DNA of 64,000 nucleotides, taken from Cinclus cinclus (Eukaryota > Chordata > Aves > Passeriformes > Cinclidae). This document shows, piece after piece, positions 1 to 12,292 of the stretch; position 1 is the stretch's first letter, and every line of letters starts with the position of its first letter. A program made the position numbers and the translations under genes. The notes under the pieces were generated by a model. It did not search any database. It was not told where the DNA came from and saw nothing but the letters and a program-made list of their open reading frames with translations. Where the stretch lies: contig NC_085047.1 in the NCBI RefSeq assembly GCF_963662255.1, forward strand, positions 53,194,006 to 53,258,005. Direction: 5' to 3'.

Positions 1-3000
1 ACCTCTTGCAGTTAAGAATGTCAAATGTTTCCTGTGAACATCATTAACTTTTTATTTGAAGACTTTGTTCTAAATATACCCACCACCATTTTATTTTACT
101 AGGATAGGTGGAATATAAATATGAGCCTTCCTTTCTTTCTATTTTATTGTTCATATTTGCCCATAAGGCAAAAAAAGGCAATTATCAAGTGGCTAAAAAG
201 AGAAGCTTTTACTGTTTAGTCTTTTATCCAAGTGAGTTGAATGACAACCACCCATGCCTCATACTAGTGAATATAAGAGATAAACATTTTAGATCCTAAC
301 CACATTCAGTAGTGTCATACCTCGATGCAACCTACCTAAATTTAGACAGCCTACTAAGGTTTCTAAGTTGGAATGCATTTATCTTGGTCTCCTTCTAGAG
401 CTAGCAGAAAAAAAGAAGGAAAATCCTGCTGCAGGCAATTCAATAAAATTTCCATTTACCTCTTTTGACTGGAGAGCTGGGTATGAATCTAGGCCTGAGC
501 ATTTGCATTTGAAGAATTCTCTGAACCAAAGATGCTCAGGTTTGTTTTAAAAAGAAAAAACCTGAAAATAAGAAATTGCATTTGGTCAAAACCAAATGAA
601 TACAAACGTACAAAGGAAGATAGACCCTACCTTGATTAGAAATATCAGGAATTTCTCCTGATACTCAGGTGCCTATCACTACTGTAAGGTAGATACAGCT
701 GTAATGCCTATTATGACTGCAATAATGCAGACTATGAGCCAAATTTATTTTAGAAATATTCCCCTTCTCAGGAAATTTATTCCTCACTCTAATGCCCTTC
801 TAAATAAAATACAAATACTGGCACATAAGAGTGCAGCATGAGTGGTGGCACGTATTCCCTTTCAGATGGTGTGCTATAACAACATATCAAACCATTGCTG
901 GCCACTAGAAATCTCATTAAATATCCTGAAATATCAAAGAAGATCACGTATATTCTAGGGGTATATATGTACCATTTGCTATAACAGGCAAGGGAAGTAA
1001 TACCTCCTTTTCCTTGAAACTAGTTTTCTGAATGATTAAATTGACCACAAGGTCAAGAAGTTGAGCTTCAAAGTGATATGTGGAAGCTGTTAGCATTATT
1101 CCTCATTGTGCAGGTGTATCCTACACTCTCTGCAACCCCCATCATGCTGACATTGTAGTTACATACTGCATACTTTTGAACTTGGCTGCTAGTGATGGAG
1201 CTTCCATTTGCAATTTTGTTTTTTCTTCTAAAGATGAGTATATACAAAGCTGAGCATAACACAAAGATAATACAAGCTGTTAGTAACAAGGCCATGTATT
1301 TCTACTAACAATTCTTGATGCTCTGCTTTGAAAGTAATTATTTTATTGGCTCCATGTATCTTCTAGAGTATCATTGCAAAATACACTGTTTAAAATACTA
1401 ATTTTCAGTCTAAAATTACTCACAGTTGATACTTTAGCAGATGCATGGAATCAAAAACAATGGTGGAAATCTAATTATGACTGTTAGAAATTCCATGCAC
1501 AGGAAATGCATTAGCTAAATAAGCAACAGGTTATCCTGGCCCGACAGTAACATCTTCCCTGAAAGCACAGCCTAGCCCATGTTCTTAGAGCAACATCCCC
1601 TCCAGCCACTGCTTCCCTGCCACTGAAGTGGTGTCCCCAGCAGGGACCTCCACTCGTCCCTGTGGGCTGTGCTCCCTCCCAGGGCTCACAGTACCTGCCA
1701 GGCCACCCACAGCCAGCTGTGCTGGACACTGCTCACTGCTGAAGTGGGTTAGTGCCCTGATGTTCTGGGCACTACAAACAACAGCAGTTTCTATTCAAGG
1801 AAATCTAAAATTATGGCATTCTTTCCATTGAGAGTTATGGCTTCAGACATGCAATAACCCTTAACAAATAATCAGAAACTGTTAACATAATACCATCCAC
1901 CATAAAAAGAGTCGATGCTATTTTACCAGTGCTCTAAGGAGAAAAATCAGACAAACAACTGAAAATAATTCCATTTAAAATTAAGATTTGCGAATAGAAA
2001 GAGTCCTTCTAGGAAAAATTAAGAATCAAAATATTCAAAGTGATTTTTTTCTTACATCAGCAAAAACTTCAGACTGTCAGATGTCAGGGATAGCATGTTA
2101 CTGAAACATGAATCCCTCAGGTCTCTACACTCTCTGCTTGGAACAAAGGGAAAAATTAAATTGCCATTGGTACGTACTGTGCTTGAGTGCTCACTTACTG
2201 CTGGTTGTGTAAGGAGATGCTGACTGAGGTTTAAATATTGTTCACAGTAACAATTCTCATGGTAAAACAAGCAATTTGTTTTCCAGAGGCAGAACTGTTT
2301 CCAGACTAATCACTCTCATTTGCTTAAATAGTAAGGCAAAGGGACTAATTCAAGGGTAGTATAATTTAGACATTGCCTTTACAGAGTAGTTCCAAAGCTC
2401 ATTGCACAGTGGCATGTCAGTGAGAACTTAATCAAGCTAATTGTCTCAAAACATAAGGTCAACCTCAAGGTAGAAATAACAGCTGTTAATAAAACTCTTC
2501 TTCTCAGAAACAATTACTCAGTTTGACTGAACAACAGCAACCAGATGCTGCATTTTACAGATATCAGTAAGAGTGAAAAATTTCAACCCTGTTTAGCAGT
2601 GGTTTAGCAGGTGATGGGAGCTGGCCAGAAAAGAAATTGTAACATTAAAAAAACACAAGAGATGGGCAGTGGATCATGCAACAGAATGTGCCTATTGGAA
2701 TATGGTAAATAACACAGAATTGAGAGTTACCAGAGTTATCCAGTGGCAGTAGACCCTAAAAGTATACTCTCATTTATTTCTGAAAAGCAAGCCACTGTTT
2801 GGATGAGAGCTGTTTCAAAGTGCTGCATATATTTTGCAATCATTTACTGGCAAGTTTTTGCTTCAGGCAATCTCATGTCCTTAGACTACTTCTTTTGGGA
2901 GAATAAAACTGTGGGTGGGTTTCAGTTCAGGGTTAAGACACCTACGTTAAATGTCTAAATGTAGACATCAACATTTAAGATAATTCTCCAAACTCCCTCT

Positions 3001-5778
3001 GTTGTCAATGGGTAACCAGGATGGGATTAGTTTTCTAAACAGAGAATGACCTTTAAGATATCCTACATGCCTGAGACAGCGTTGGGGACTGGCCAAATAG
3101 AAAACACCTCTCTTTGTCCACAGGTAGAATCCATGAAGGATGCCATATGAGATTCCACTAGACACATACCTTTTAGCCAACTTTATCACAGCTTTAGTCA
3201 GTAAAATAGCAGCACTTGCAAAGTGATTTGACTTGCCTTAGGGATCGACATGCCAGTCAGCTCCAACAGGTCACAGACTGTTTTCTCACCTAGTACACTT
3301 ATGGACACCTCCATGAATAACCTGCTGGATGCAAATACCACATGGTGAGCAGAATTCACTTACCTGGATATTGTGTGTAGGGCCACAAGATGATACACTG
3401 AGGTTTCAGATTTGATCTGGGTCAGGTCAAAGTCATGATAGGCTGGGAACTGGCTGCCTCTGGGGCAGGTATCATCTGCCAGGTTACACACTAGGAGGAG
3501 CCCAGGAGCACACCGAATTTAGATCTGATGGGGAAGGAAGAATGCAGACCATCTGCTTTAAGGCAGCTGCAGCACTGGGGGGTTGCTGTCAAACTGCTTC
3601 CTGGCTCTACAGTCTATAGAAAAGCCATACATGGGGGCAGAGAGATGGAAAGGAGCACGTGTCTTCTCCCCATGGTGTCAGAGGGTCAGCAAGAACTGAG
3701 ACTTCAAGGCTGCTGGCAACATCTGGCAATGGATGGGAGATGCCTGTGCAGCTTCACCTCATTGCATAGGTGTTTTCCATGCGCTTGTTGCTACTATTAG
3801 TAAAATAAAGAATGTCTCCCAATAAATCAATATCTGATGAGAAAATGAAGATGTAATTCATTAGTAACCATCATTTGGCACAGATGAGGCTGTTTCAGGC
3901 ACTGCTCCACTTTTTGGGACAATCAAAGCTTTGCCTTGACACGAAGTGCTAACAGGCAACCAGGTGTTATCATCCCACAGCTTGATACCCTGCTACTCCA
4001 CATTTGAGCAAACGTCAGAGCCCTTCTGGGCTGCCATCTGGTTATTTCTAATCTATGATATTTGGCTCACTGCTTGCCCCACTAGAGCTATATATTGCTA
4101 GGGTTAAATCAGAGTTGCCAAGATTTCCCAATAATTTTCATAAATACATGATTATCATATCACATTAGAAAGGCAAAACAGCACAAAATATAAATGATGG
4201 ACACATATGCAAGTATTTCAACACTAGGAGAGAATGTTTCACAGTCCAACACACTTCACTATTCAAAATGCTTTCCAGATATTTCACTGGTACTTCACTT
4301 TGCTATCTCACACCCCATTACTTCTAATTATACTCAACCCTGACCTATTTAAGCAAACTTTGCTAACAGTCTGCTTATTGACAACCACTCATCCAAGTTG
4401 TTTTCATCTATGACATCTATCAAGTAGAAAGATTTGGGGTGAACTGGCTATATGTTTGCCTTTTGCTATGGGATAATGGGCAAAGCTTTCTACTGCAGTC
4501 ACAAATTCCTGTTGTCACATTTTCAGGTGTGACAGCATCAGATAGCTTCAATATCATGTCTCGTCCCTGAAGCAAGTCTTTATCCTTACCTTTTCCTTCA
4601 CATTCTTTAATAAACTGATTTTATCCACACCTCTCCTCCAAAAAAATCCGGAAATCCAAACCACTTTTCCCCCCAAAAAACCTGCCTAACCAAACCCAAA
4701 CCAGACTAAACCAAAAATAGGAAGCATAAAGGAAATTAAGCCAGCTTTCTTGAGAGCACTGATTGTAGGCTATCTGCAAAGCTTCAGTTTGTGTCAGGTG
4801 AGAAGGTAGAAGTGAGGAACTGAATTGGCTGGTGACCAGCTGTACTTCTACAAGTCCAGTCTGATTTGATGAGAGCAGGTGAGTGACTGCTAAATTAGCT
4901 AATCTCTGCCACATTGCTTTTACTGTGCAAAGCAAGGCTGATCAAGAGCAACCACCAAAGAGGAAGCAGGAGCAGGTGTACCTGTGCCTGTGTGACATGA
5001 GCCCTGCTGTCTCAGCTATATTCAGAAAACCACCTGCTACCACACAGATCTGCATATGACAGAACTGAGCCTTATTGAGAGACTGCTTATTGAGATTTGC
5101 TTTGTGTTACTCAAAAGCATGTGCAAAACTTGAGTGGGCCATGACAGTGCACTGGGGCTTCAGCATTATTTTTTAATCCTGTCATCCCTAGAGGAATAGA
5201 TGCCCTAAGACTGCATCTGCCTCAGTAAATATCACAGGAGCAGAGCTCCTTGCTAAGACTCCTGTATTTCTCTAAATAAATCTGAGGTGATTTACCTCAG
5301 ATGAGCTTTATCCTGGTCCTGCAAGCTCAGCATTAGCAGCTGGTGTGTGGCAGGAACACATCTGTAGTCAGTGATCTGTCTTTGGATCCTGTAGAGGAAT
5401 CTAGTCCACAGGTTTCAGGCCTGTCTGCAGTGCCAAACAAAGCATGGTAGGAGGGGGAAAAGCAGGAGGGAAAAATCACCTAAAAGGGTACTTTAATGTT
5501 ATGATTCTAGACTACTGTAGGTGCACCTACAATAATTCAATCTCTTGTTTTCAGTTTAAAGACTTAAGTGCTGACATAAATTGCTCTGATCATTAAATAC
5601 CTAAGAAAGTTCCCCCTAGCCCATTGATATTTGACAGTATTTCAGTTATTTCCATGGGTCCTTGTGGCTGATACATGAAGTTATTTTTTTTAAGATACAC
5701 CTAACTTAATCAAGGGAAGGGTTCAGTTATCTATATGGCAGCATGATCTTTAGTGCATGACTAAGTTCTCACTCTCTG
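1..5778. other. AT-rich non-coding DNA, no gene recognised
   Basis: Open frames here are all about 100 codons or fewer, scattered on both strands, and none encodes a protein I recognise. A GC-richer patch lies at about 1530-1760 and another at about 3400-3760; neither resembles a repeat family I can name. An A/C-rich tract sits near 4636-4720. Small perfect hairpins (579-598, 643-663, 5280-5302) and a 16-bp palindrome (5516-5531) occur at about the frequency expected by chance. Intergenic or intronic status cannot be decided. Confidence 0.6.
4636..4720. repeat. A/C-rich low-complexity tract
   Basis: Runs of A and C with repeated CCAAA and CAAAC words and almost no G or T. It is one of several such tracts in this window and has no coding signal. 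Confidence 0.6.
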
Positions 5779-5822
5779 TGTTGAGTCCCTCCCAACCAAA
5801 ACTGTTCTATGATTCTATGATT
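5779..5822 (+). mobile_element. CR1 LINE 3' tail fragment
   Basis: The stretch reads TTGAGTCCCTCCCAACC, then a near-consensus AACTGTTCTATGATTCTATG ending. This is the diagnostic 3' terminus of avian CR1 elements, which end in short ATTCTATG-type repeats rather than poly-A. Only about 45 bp is recognisable; the sequence just upstream is too diverged to assign. CR1 copies are typically 5'-truncated, so a bare tail is normal. Confidence 0.75.
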
Positions 5823-6224
5823 TAAACACCACTTCTTTGTGAAAAGACTGTTGCCTCAAACCCACCCTCCCATCCTTCTTCCCAGATCTAGAGGATATTG
5901 TTCTCCTACAAGTAAGATACTAATTGTTTCTCTTGAAAGTAAAAATATCATAATCCATTTTCCAGGAAAATTATCTTGGATCACTGCTTTCAAAACAGAA
6001 AAACACATTATTCTTGATGTTTATAAAATGGTTCAGTGTACAGATAACTTGAATGAAAATCTTGAACAAAGCATTCTGAGGTTGCTTACAGGCTTACAGA
6101 TATTTATTCTAATCCCAGTGTTGATCTGAAACACATACTTTTCAGTATTCTTTCTGAATTTTGCCATTGAAAAAGAAATTAAAAATTGACTACAATAGGG
6201 AGAAGGGACAAGAATGCAATGTCA

Positions 6225-6290
6225 AAGACTAGTGCTTAGAGCACTTGCCTGAAAGATCCAGTGCTCAGTTCTGCATTCAGGACTGCCTAG
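6225..6290 (+). mobile_element. possible ancient tRNA-derived SINE head
   Basis: The sequence TAGTGCTTAGAGCACTTGCC resembles a tRNA A-box region, with the order tag-tg-ttagagca-ttgcctg. About 20 bases further on, CTCAGTTCTGCATTC sits where a diverged B box would be. This layout fits the tRNA-like head of MIR or another CORE-type SINE. It is too diverged to be a functional tRNA: the GGTTCGA B-box core is absent and I saw no closing acceptor stem. Assignment is by visual similarity only. Confidence 0.33.
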
Positions 6291-7980
6291 AAATAAAGGC
6301 TCAAGAGATAAAATATAAACTTTCTGGTAGGCCTTTTACGAAACATAAAGTTAGAATCATAACAGAGGACTGTAATGAGAGTATGCTCAAATTTAAGTGG
6401 TCGACAAATGGAGAATATGTACTGAAAATTACAATGTGATTTTTACCCTATAAACTTTCTGATTATCATTTGCCATAGCAAAATGTTGTTCTCTCAGTGA
6501 ATAATATTAATTTTGAACATGCACTCAAAAGAATTTAGACTTATGCTTTCTATGTATTCTATAGTACAGATTAAGTAAGCAGAATATGATTGTTAAAAAA
6601 GGAAAGTCATTCTATGTTGGATGCCACTACAGACTTTAAAAATCATAGGTCTTAAACTCTATCCATGATTTGTACTGACCTCAACAAGTCAAGAATAATT
6701 TGTCTCCAGCTACTTCTTTTCTTTTTCTTTTTCTTGATTGAAATCAAACCTCTGCGGCTATTTTTCTAATTTTGTAACAGTTATATATAATGGACCAAGA
6801 AGCATAGAATACTATGGTGTTTTAAACTATTCTTCAGAAATTCTGCAAGTCAACCTTGATAGTGAAATATTGCTTCATATGACAGGACAAAACAAAACTA
6901 TTTTATACTTATAAATGTACCTGGAGAAGACTCCTAGGAACAGCGATTGAGGGATTTCCAATTGCTTATGTTCATCTGCAAGTCAGAACCACCTCTGTCA
7001 TCAAGGAAACTGTGAGAGTGCTTGAATTAATTACCATGCAGCCCTTTCAGAAGCAAATCTGCTTAACTGTTACCATTATGCTGAGTGTGAATAAAGATGC
7101 TTTGTATATTCTTAAGACAATGTTCTCCACACACCACCCACAAATGTCTAAATAGAGCTACATTGTATTTTGATACTATTTCTGATTATTACTAAGAGAA
7201 ATCTACTAAAAGCTCCTCACAAGAGAGAGCTTTGTTCTTCTCAAATGTTTTCTTCAGGAGACATGGCAATATTCAAAACTGCAGGGATCATTTGGACCAA
7301 ACTCATCTTCATCATGGATGTTTCGTCAGAAAATACATTCTTATGACTTGAATCTTGCATATTTTACAAAATGCAGGTGGAGGATAGAGACAAAAGTGTC
7401 AGATAAAGGGGATCTGAGATATTTCCTGCTGCTTAAACAACATTCAAAGTGATTACAGTTATGACCTTTTTTAATAGTTGGACTTCTGCAGAATAATCAA
7501 ACTCCAAGGACTATTTCATCACACTTGCAATATAAAGTGTAAAGGCTGTCAAGTTGCATGAAGTTAATGCACTACAAATAATTGCCACCCCTGTAACACC
7601 ATAACTCTCTATCTCAAAGAAATTAGTTACCAAGTGCAAAGTTCTAAGCTTTTGTCATCCAAATGGAAAATAGTTCCAACTCCTCTACCCCAAGCTTATA
7701 AACGAAGAGAAAAATGTAGGTAAAATAAGATGTTCTGAATTACAACTTCTACCATCTAGAATTTGTTGGTATAGCCAACAAATAAAACATACCTCCTTAT
7801 TTATATAATTGATTTTGTTGTAATACCTAGAAGATAACACCTGAAACACAAAGCAACCATGGTGGCTGTTGCACAAATTACTCTGGATTGTAACAGAAGA
7901 CGTAAGGAAAAGCAAAGGGAACTACAAGTGCCCTCTATCACACACTATGGCAGAAACATACTGGGAAAAAAACTGAGACT

Positions 7981-8023
7981 TTTTTTCTGTACTTTTCCTG
8001 TACTTTTTTCTGTACTTTTCCTG
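7981..8023 (+). repeat. 23-bp direct tandem duplication
   Basis: A 23-base unit beginning with six T residues and containing CTGTACTTTTCCTGTAC is followed at once by a second, identical 20-base partial copy. The pyrimidine-rich composition suggests replication slippage. Confidence 0.85.
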
Positions 8024-9316
8024 CTCTCTGGCCATCAATTCACGCTCCAAGTGTACCCAGGGTCACCCAATTTAAGAGCATAACCAAGTTATTGATCAAG
8101 ATATTTCATCCCAAGATAGAGGTCACAGGCAAAGGAAAAAAAAAATCTAATCATGAAAAGATGACAGTGCAATGAGTACCAGGAAGTTTGAAAGTGAAAT
8201 GCATGATGAACATATTGGAGTGACTAACACCAGTAGCTTCTCAAGACAGACACAAAATCAGGCAATTGTGAAAGCTTCCCATGTCCTGATTCCGTGTCTT
8301 CACTCCCACCAAGGCAAACAGTGAGTTTCATCTTTGCCCAAGACAGTGAGATCATCATTTCTAACTGGCATGTAAACTGTTGTGGAGGAATTCCTCCCAC
8401 CTAAGTTTAGTTGTCTAAATTTAGTTTTCCACAGTAGTCTTAGTTAAATTTAGTTGATTAACTAAGGAGAGTCCTCCTTTACAGTCAGTGTAGTGAAACA
8501 GGCTGCTACAGATTCCTCATTTTAATACTTTGTTTAGGAACAGACTAATTCCTCCTGGAGACCTTATGGGCTATGAGGGAGGCTGACACTGATTTGTTTG
8601 GATTTAGACATGCGTAAAAGAATTAGAAAGACTTTTAGTATGTCATCAAGAAAATGGATTTAGCCTACAAATTCTTTCCGTGAGGGACACATGAGTTATG
8701 AAAGGCAGCAGGAGACAGTTTAATCATGTATTAAATTGTGTTTGTATACATGGCAATTTAGATCTGTAGTACACATATCTATAGATTTAGAGTTGTTTTA
8801 CACAGTGGAATTTATATTAACCTTTATAACAACTTCAAAAATTATATTTGTAAAATAAAAAGTGCGACATGCCCAGTTTTTACACTTGCTAAATTATTTG
8901 TAACTTAATTAAAGTAGATCTTAGTTTAATTCATCTTTTAAAGTGGTTACTCTGAAGCTTGACACATTTTATCAGTTTTGTGAGACTGTAATATAGCTTC
9001 TTCAGGGAGACTTTCTTTTTTTTTCATCTATTATAAAATGAATTTATAGTAACAACTTTGAGTAGAAACTGTGTAACCATTTACATACTCTTTATACAAA
9101 AGGAATTATGACTCTAGAAAACATATTTCACCCTTTCTTGTTAGGTGAACATAATGTCCTTGGTACAACATGTAACTTAAAATTACTGCATCACCAAATG
9201 ACAATGTCAGACGCACTGGAACTCGGATATAAAATGGTACAATTCTTGGATTTTTAAATCTTTCATTCATGCCACTGTGAAGGTCAGATGTTGATGTTTT
9301 GAGTTGGTTAAGGACT

Positions 9317-9407
9317 GTGGAATGTTTTGCTTCTCAGCTCAGAATATTCTTCCCAAGCAGCCGCAGGGTTTGTTCCTGGGCCTAAATTAAGACTCAAAAC
9401 ATTCCAC
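9317..9407. repeat. 13-bp perfect inverted repeat, 65-nt spacer
   Basis: GTGGAATGTTTTG at 9317-9329 is the exact reverse complement of CAAAACATTCCAC at 9395-9407. A 65-base spacer separates them. Each arm contains the GGAATGT/ACATTCC core bound by TEAD factors. The spacer does not visibly extend the stem, so a microRNA-type precursor is unlikely. Confidence 0.7.
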
Positions 9408-10373
9408 GACCCTTTGCCTTGTAAACCGAACCATCAACATCTGCCTCAAATACCACTCCTCCAGAAAGAAGGCACGTGTCACAAAACATCATCACAATTA
9501 TTCACACATGTTATTTAGGAAGAGCCACCTTCAACCACCACTTGTAAATAATTAATTAGATTTTTAAACCCCATACTTTTATCAATAGGGTTTTCAGCTG
9601 GTATAGCTTAGAAGGAGAAAATTCCAGATGTCAGGTTCTGTAAATTTTACCTTTTTTTTTTTTTTTGCCAATAATTTGGCCATGAGAGCAGTCAGAAAGC
9701 AGGACCCTCCAGACTTTCTGCTGCAATGGAGTGTGCACTACAGCTTTTAAAACCTGGTAGAAGGGGACTTTAATTTACAACCTTTAATTTCACCTTATTT
9801 CATACAATGTCTCCAGGACCTATCTTACTGGAGACAGAAGAAATAAGTTGTTGCTAGAAACAAATACTTCACTAGTACTTCTACCAACATATCCTATTTT
9901 TAACAATTATATTTATCATTAGGCTTTGTACTTCAGATTGTTGCTTATGTTCAGAACTATTTCTTTTCTATTTTTGGATCTGATCCTTCAGCACTAAACA
10001 TTTCATTCCCACACAACTGCCTTAAAGAGACAGTAAGAACACAAAGGAAACTAGAAAAATAAATGTTTAGAAACATCTAACCTTGCAGCATGTACACAAA
10101 GCATAGCTGCCATGTAACAGAACCTCAACACCTCTAATATATCACAGCTTCTTCCTTTTGGATCCAAAAAAAGTTCATGGTCAACCACATGACATGCATA
10201 CCCTTGAAAATAAGCTGTGAAAACAGCTGCTTATTACTAACTCTACTGCATATTTCCTGTTTGGTTTGAAGCATAGAAAGCTCTTCCACAGACAGACAAT
10301 TCATTCTGGGAAGCATCTACCTTTGTTAAAGCAGGACACAATGCCACCATTGATTTTATCATTAAATTCGACT

Positions 10374-10449
10374 GAACAGCTAGTTTAAATTACAAGATAG
10401 CAATGGATTGAGAACAGCTAGTTTAAATTACAAGATAGCAATGGATTGA
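10374..10449 (+). repeat. perfect 38-bp tandem duplication
   Basis: Two identical adjacent 38-base copies, each starting GAACAGCTAGTTTAAATTAC and ending CAATGGATTGA. Identity is complete across both copies, which points to a recent slippage or unequal-exchange event and a possible length polymorphism. It lies outside any recognised gene. Confidence 0.95.
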
Positions 10450-11857
10450 GATCATTGATCAACAGTAAGGATGAGAACAGACTGAGACAAAGGAAAGGTG
10501 CTCATGTGGGAAGATGTCACTAATTCAGGTCAGCAAGGGGTCACAGAGTGATCCAGACCTTCAGGGAGGGGAATCGTGATCCACTACAATAGCTTGGGAA
10601 GTTCAGATGCCAGCACCCAGGAAAACCAGCTGCAGAAAGCTGGCAGAAAAAGGGTGCAATCCACTGTGGACTGGAGAAAGCATGGAGAAAGAAAACTTTC
10701 ACCACCATGAAGGAAGAATACAATGGTTTAGGAGGACAGCACCAGATCCATCACCAATTCCCTTCAGGAGATTGCACCCTGGACAAAATATACTTCATAA
10801 AGAATGGGATGTGGGATAAGTCTCATTTATAAGAGGACTCTCCAAAACAATTCCACTATCCCCCCCACAATGATGCCGTCTATGTCAACAAAAACACTTG
10901 TCTGTTGCCATAACGTTTTTAAAAGTATACTGTATTTACTAGTGAGTATGGCCTCTCTTGTCCAGATAAATGACCCAAGTATTTGAGGAAAATATTTGAA
11001 AGACATGTCTCCAAGGCTAAGTAAGAAGTGTGTAGAATGACTGAAGGCTTCTAATTATTTAAAGGTTTTCTTCCCTCTCTGGATCACGTCAAAATTCTTT
11101 ACTTCTTGTCTTTATTTGAGATTACTGTGGGGCTTTTTTAACAAGTCAGTGACATTTACTCACTGACTGCACATTTTGGATCATCTCCAAATGCTCCAGT
11201 TCTTATATACCACCTCTACTTCAGCAGAAGAGCAGCAGAGGCTGGTAAAGTTACTGGGGAAACAATAAACTGAAGGCTAGATGGTGTGGAAATACCTAAT
11301 TAAATTTGGAGCAATAATCTCTGCTTTGTTGACTTCCTTTGTATGAAAGAAGAGAAACCTGGCAAAAATAACCTAAAATAAATACCTCTCCCTGTAGCCT
11401 TTCTGAATGAAGACACCGAAGCTGTGCTGGTAGGCTAAGAGTGGATTCAGTCTTTCATTAATGTCAGGAGGCATCTACTGTCCTTGTGTTAGGTGGTGAG
11501 AATGCCAGCACACAGCTGTACAGCTCTTTCCCAGGGATCCTACTGCTGCCTATGTAGCATGTGTAGATTTCACACATCTCTCCTCTGTATTTTGGTCAGA
11601 CCTATGTTTCCTGCCCCATTTATTTGCTGTTATTGAATCAAACGTGACCTCTAGCCTGTGATATGAATATGTATCTCCTCAAGGTGTGACACAGGAACCA
11701 GATGCGCTTGAAAGAAATGGGGGAAATAAAGGGTGAATTCCAAAACAATTCCAGCTTGTGTAGACCACATCTGAGACACAGTGTTGTCAAATCTGCCAAT
11801 AAAAATAAACTTCTTTCTTAGTATTTCATCCTCTCTTTTTCTTTCTTGGGCTTTGAA

Positions 11858-12292
11858 GACATGAAGGGCCTTGAGGGGAAGCTAAATGAGAAGTGGCTGA
11901 GGTCACTTGGTCTGTTGAGCCTGGAGGAAACTGAGGACAGACCTCATTGCAAGTTACAGCTTCCTCATGAGAGGAAGAGGAGGGGCAGACACTGATCTCT
12001 TCTCTGTGGTGGCAGGACCCAAGAGAATGGCCTGAAGCTGTGTCAGGAGAGGTTTAGGTTGGATATTAGAAAAAGGTTTTTCACCCAGAGGGTGTTTGGG
12101 CACTGGGACAGACTCCCCAGGGAAGTGGTCACAGTGCCAGCCTGCCAGAGTTCAAGAAGAGTTTTGACAACACTCTTGGGCATATGAGGGCACAGGACTC
12201 TTGGGGATGGTCCTGTGCAGGGCCAGAATCTGGACCTTGATGATCCCAGTGGGACCCTTCCAACTCAGAATATTCTGTGATTCTATGATTCT
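11858..12292 (+). mobile_element. CR1 LINE, 5'-truncated 3' end
   Basis: The region follows the CR1 3' end in order: the AAGGGCCTTGAGGGG start, GAGCCTGGAGGAAACTGAGG, GGTTTAGGTTGGATATTAG, a TTTTTCACCCAGAGGGTG block, CAGACTCCCCAGGGAAGTGG, and the terminal CCTTCCAACTCAGAATATTC followed by ATTCTGTGATTCTATGATTC. It covers the end of the reverse-transcriptase-proximal region and the 3' UTR, with no intact reading frame. Substitutions and small gaps relative to the family show it is an old, dead copy. Confidence 0.95.

Larger units (their letters stand above)
5823..11857. other. AT-rich non-coding DNA with minor repeats
   Basis: No recognisable gene. It holds a possible tRNA-derived SINE remnant (about 6225-6290), a 23-bp direct duplication (7981-8023), a 13-bp inverted repeat (9317-9407) and a perfect 38-bp tandem duplication (10374-10449), each listed separately. 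Open frames are short and unfamiliar. Confidence 0.6.

Noticed and set aside
501..508. Octamer ATTTGCAT
   Set aside because: Single common 8-mer in AT-rich DNA with no promoter context.
5280..5302. 9-bp stem, 5-nt loop hairpin that could suggest a terminator or small RNA
   Set aside because: Chance-level frequency; intrinsic terminators are not expected in vertebrate DNA and there is no adjacent gene.
5516..5531. 16-bp perfect palindrome TGTAGGTGCACCTACA
   Set aside because: About one palindrome of this length is expected by chance in the window, with no supporting context.
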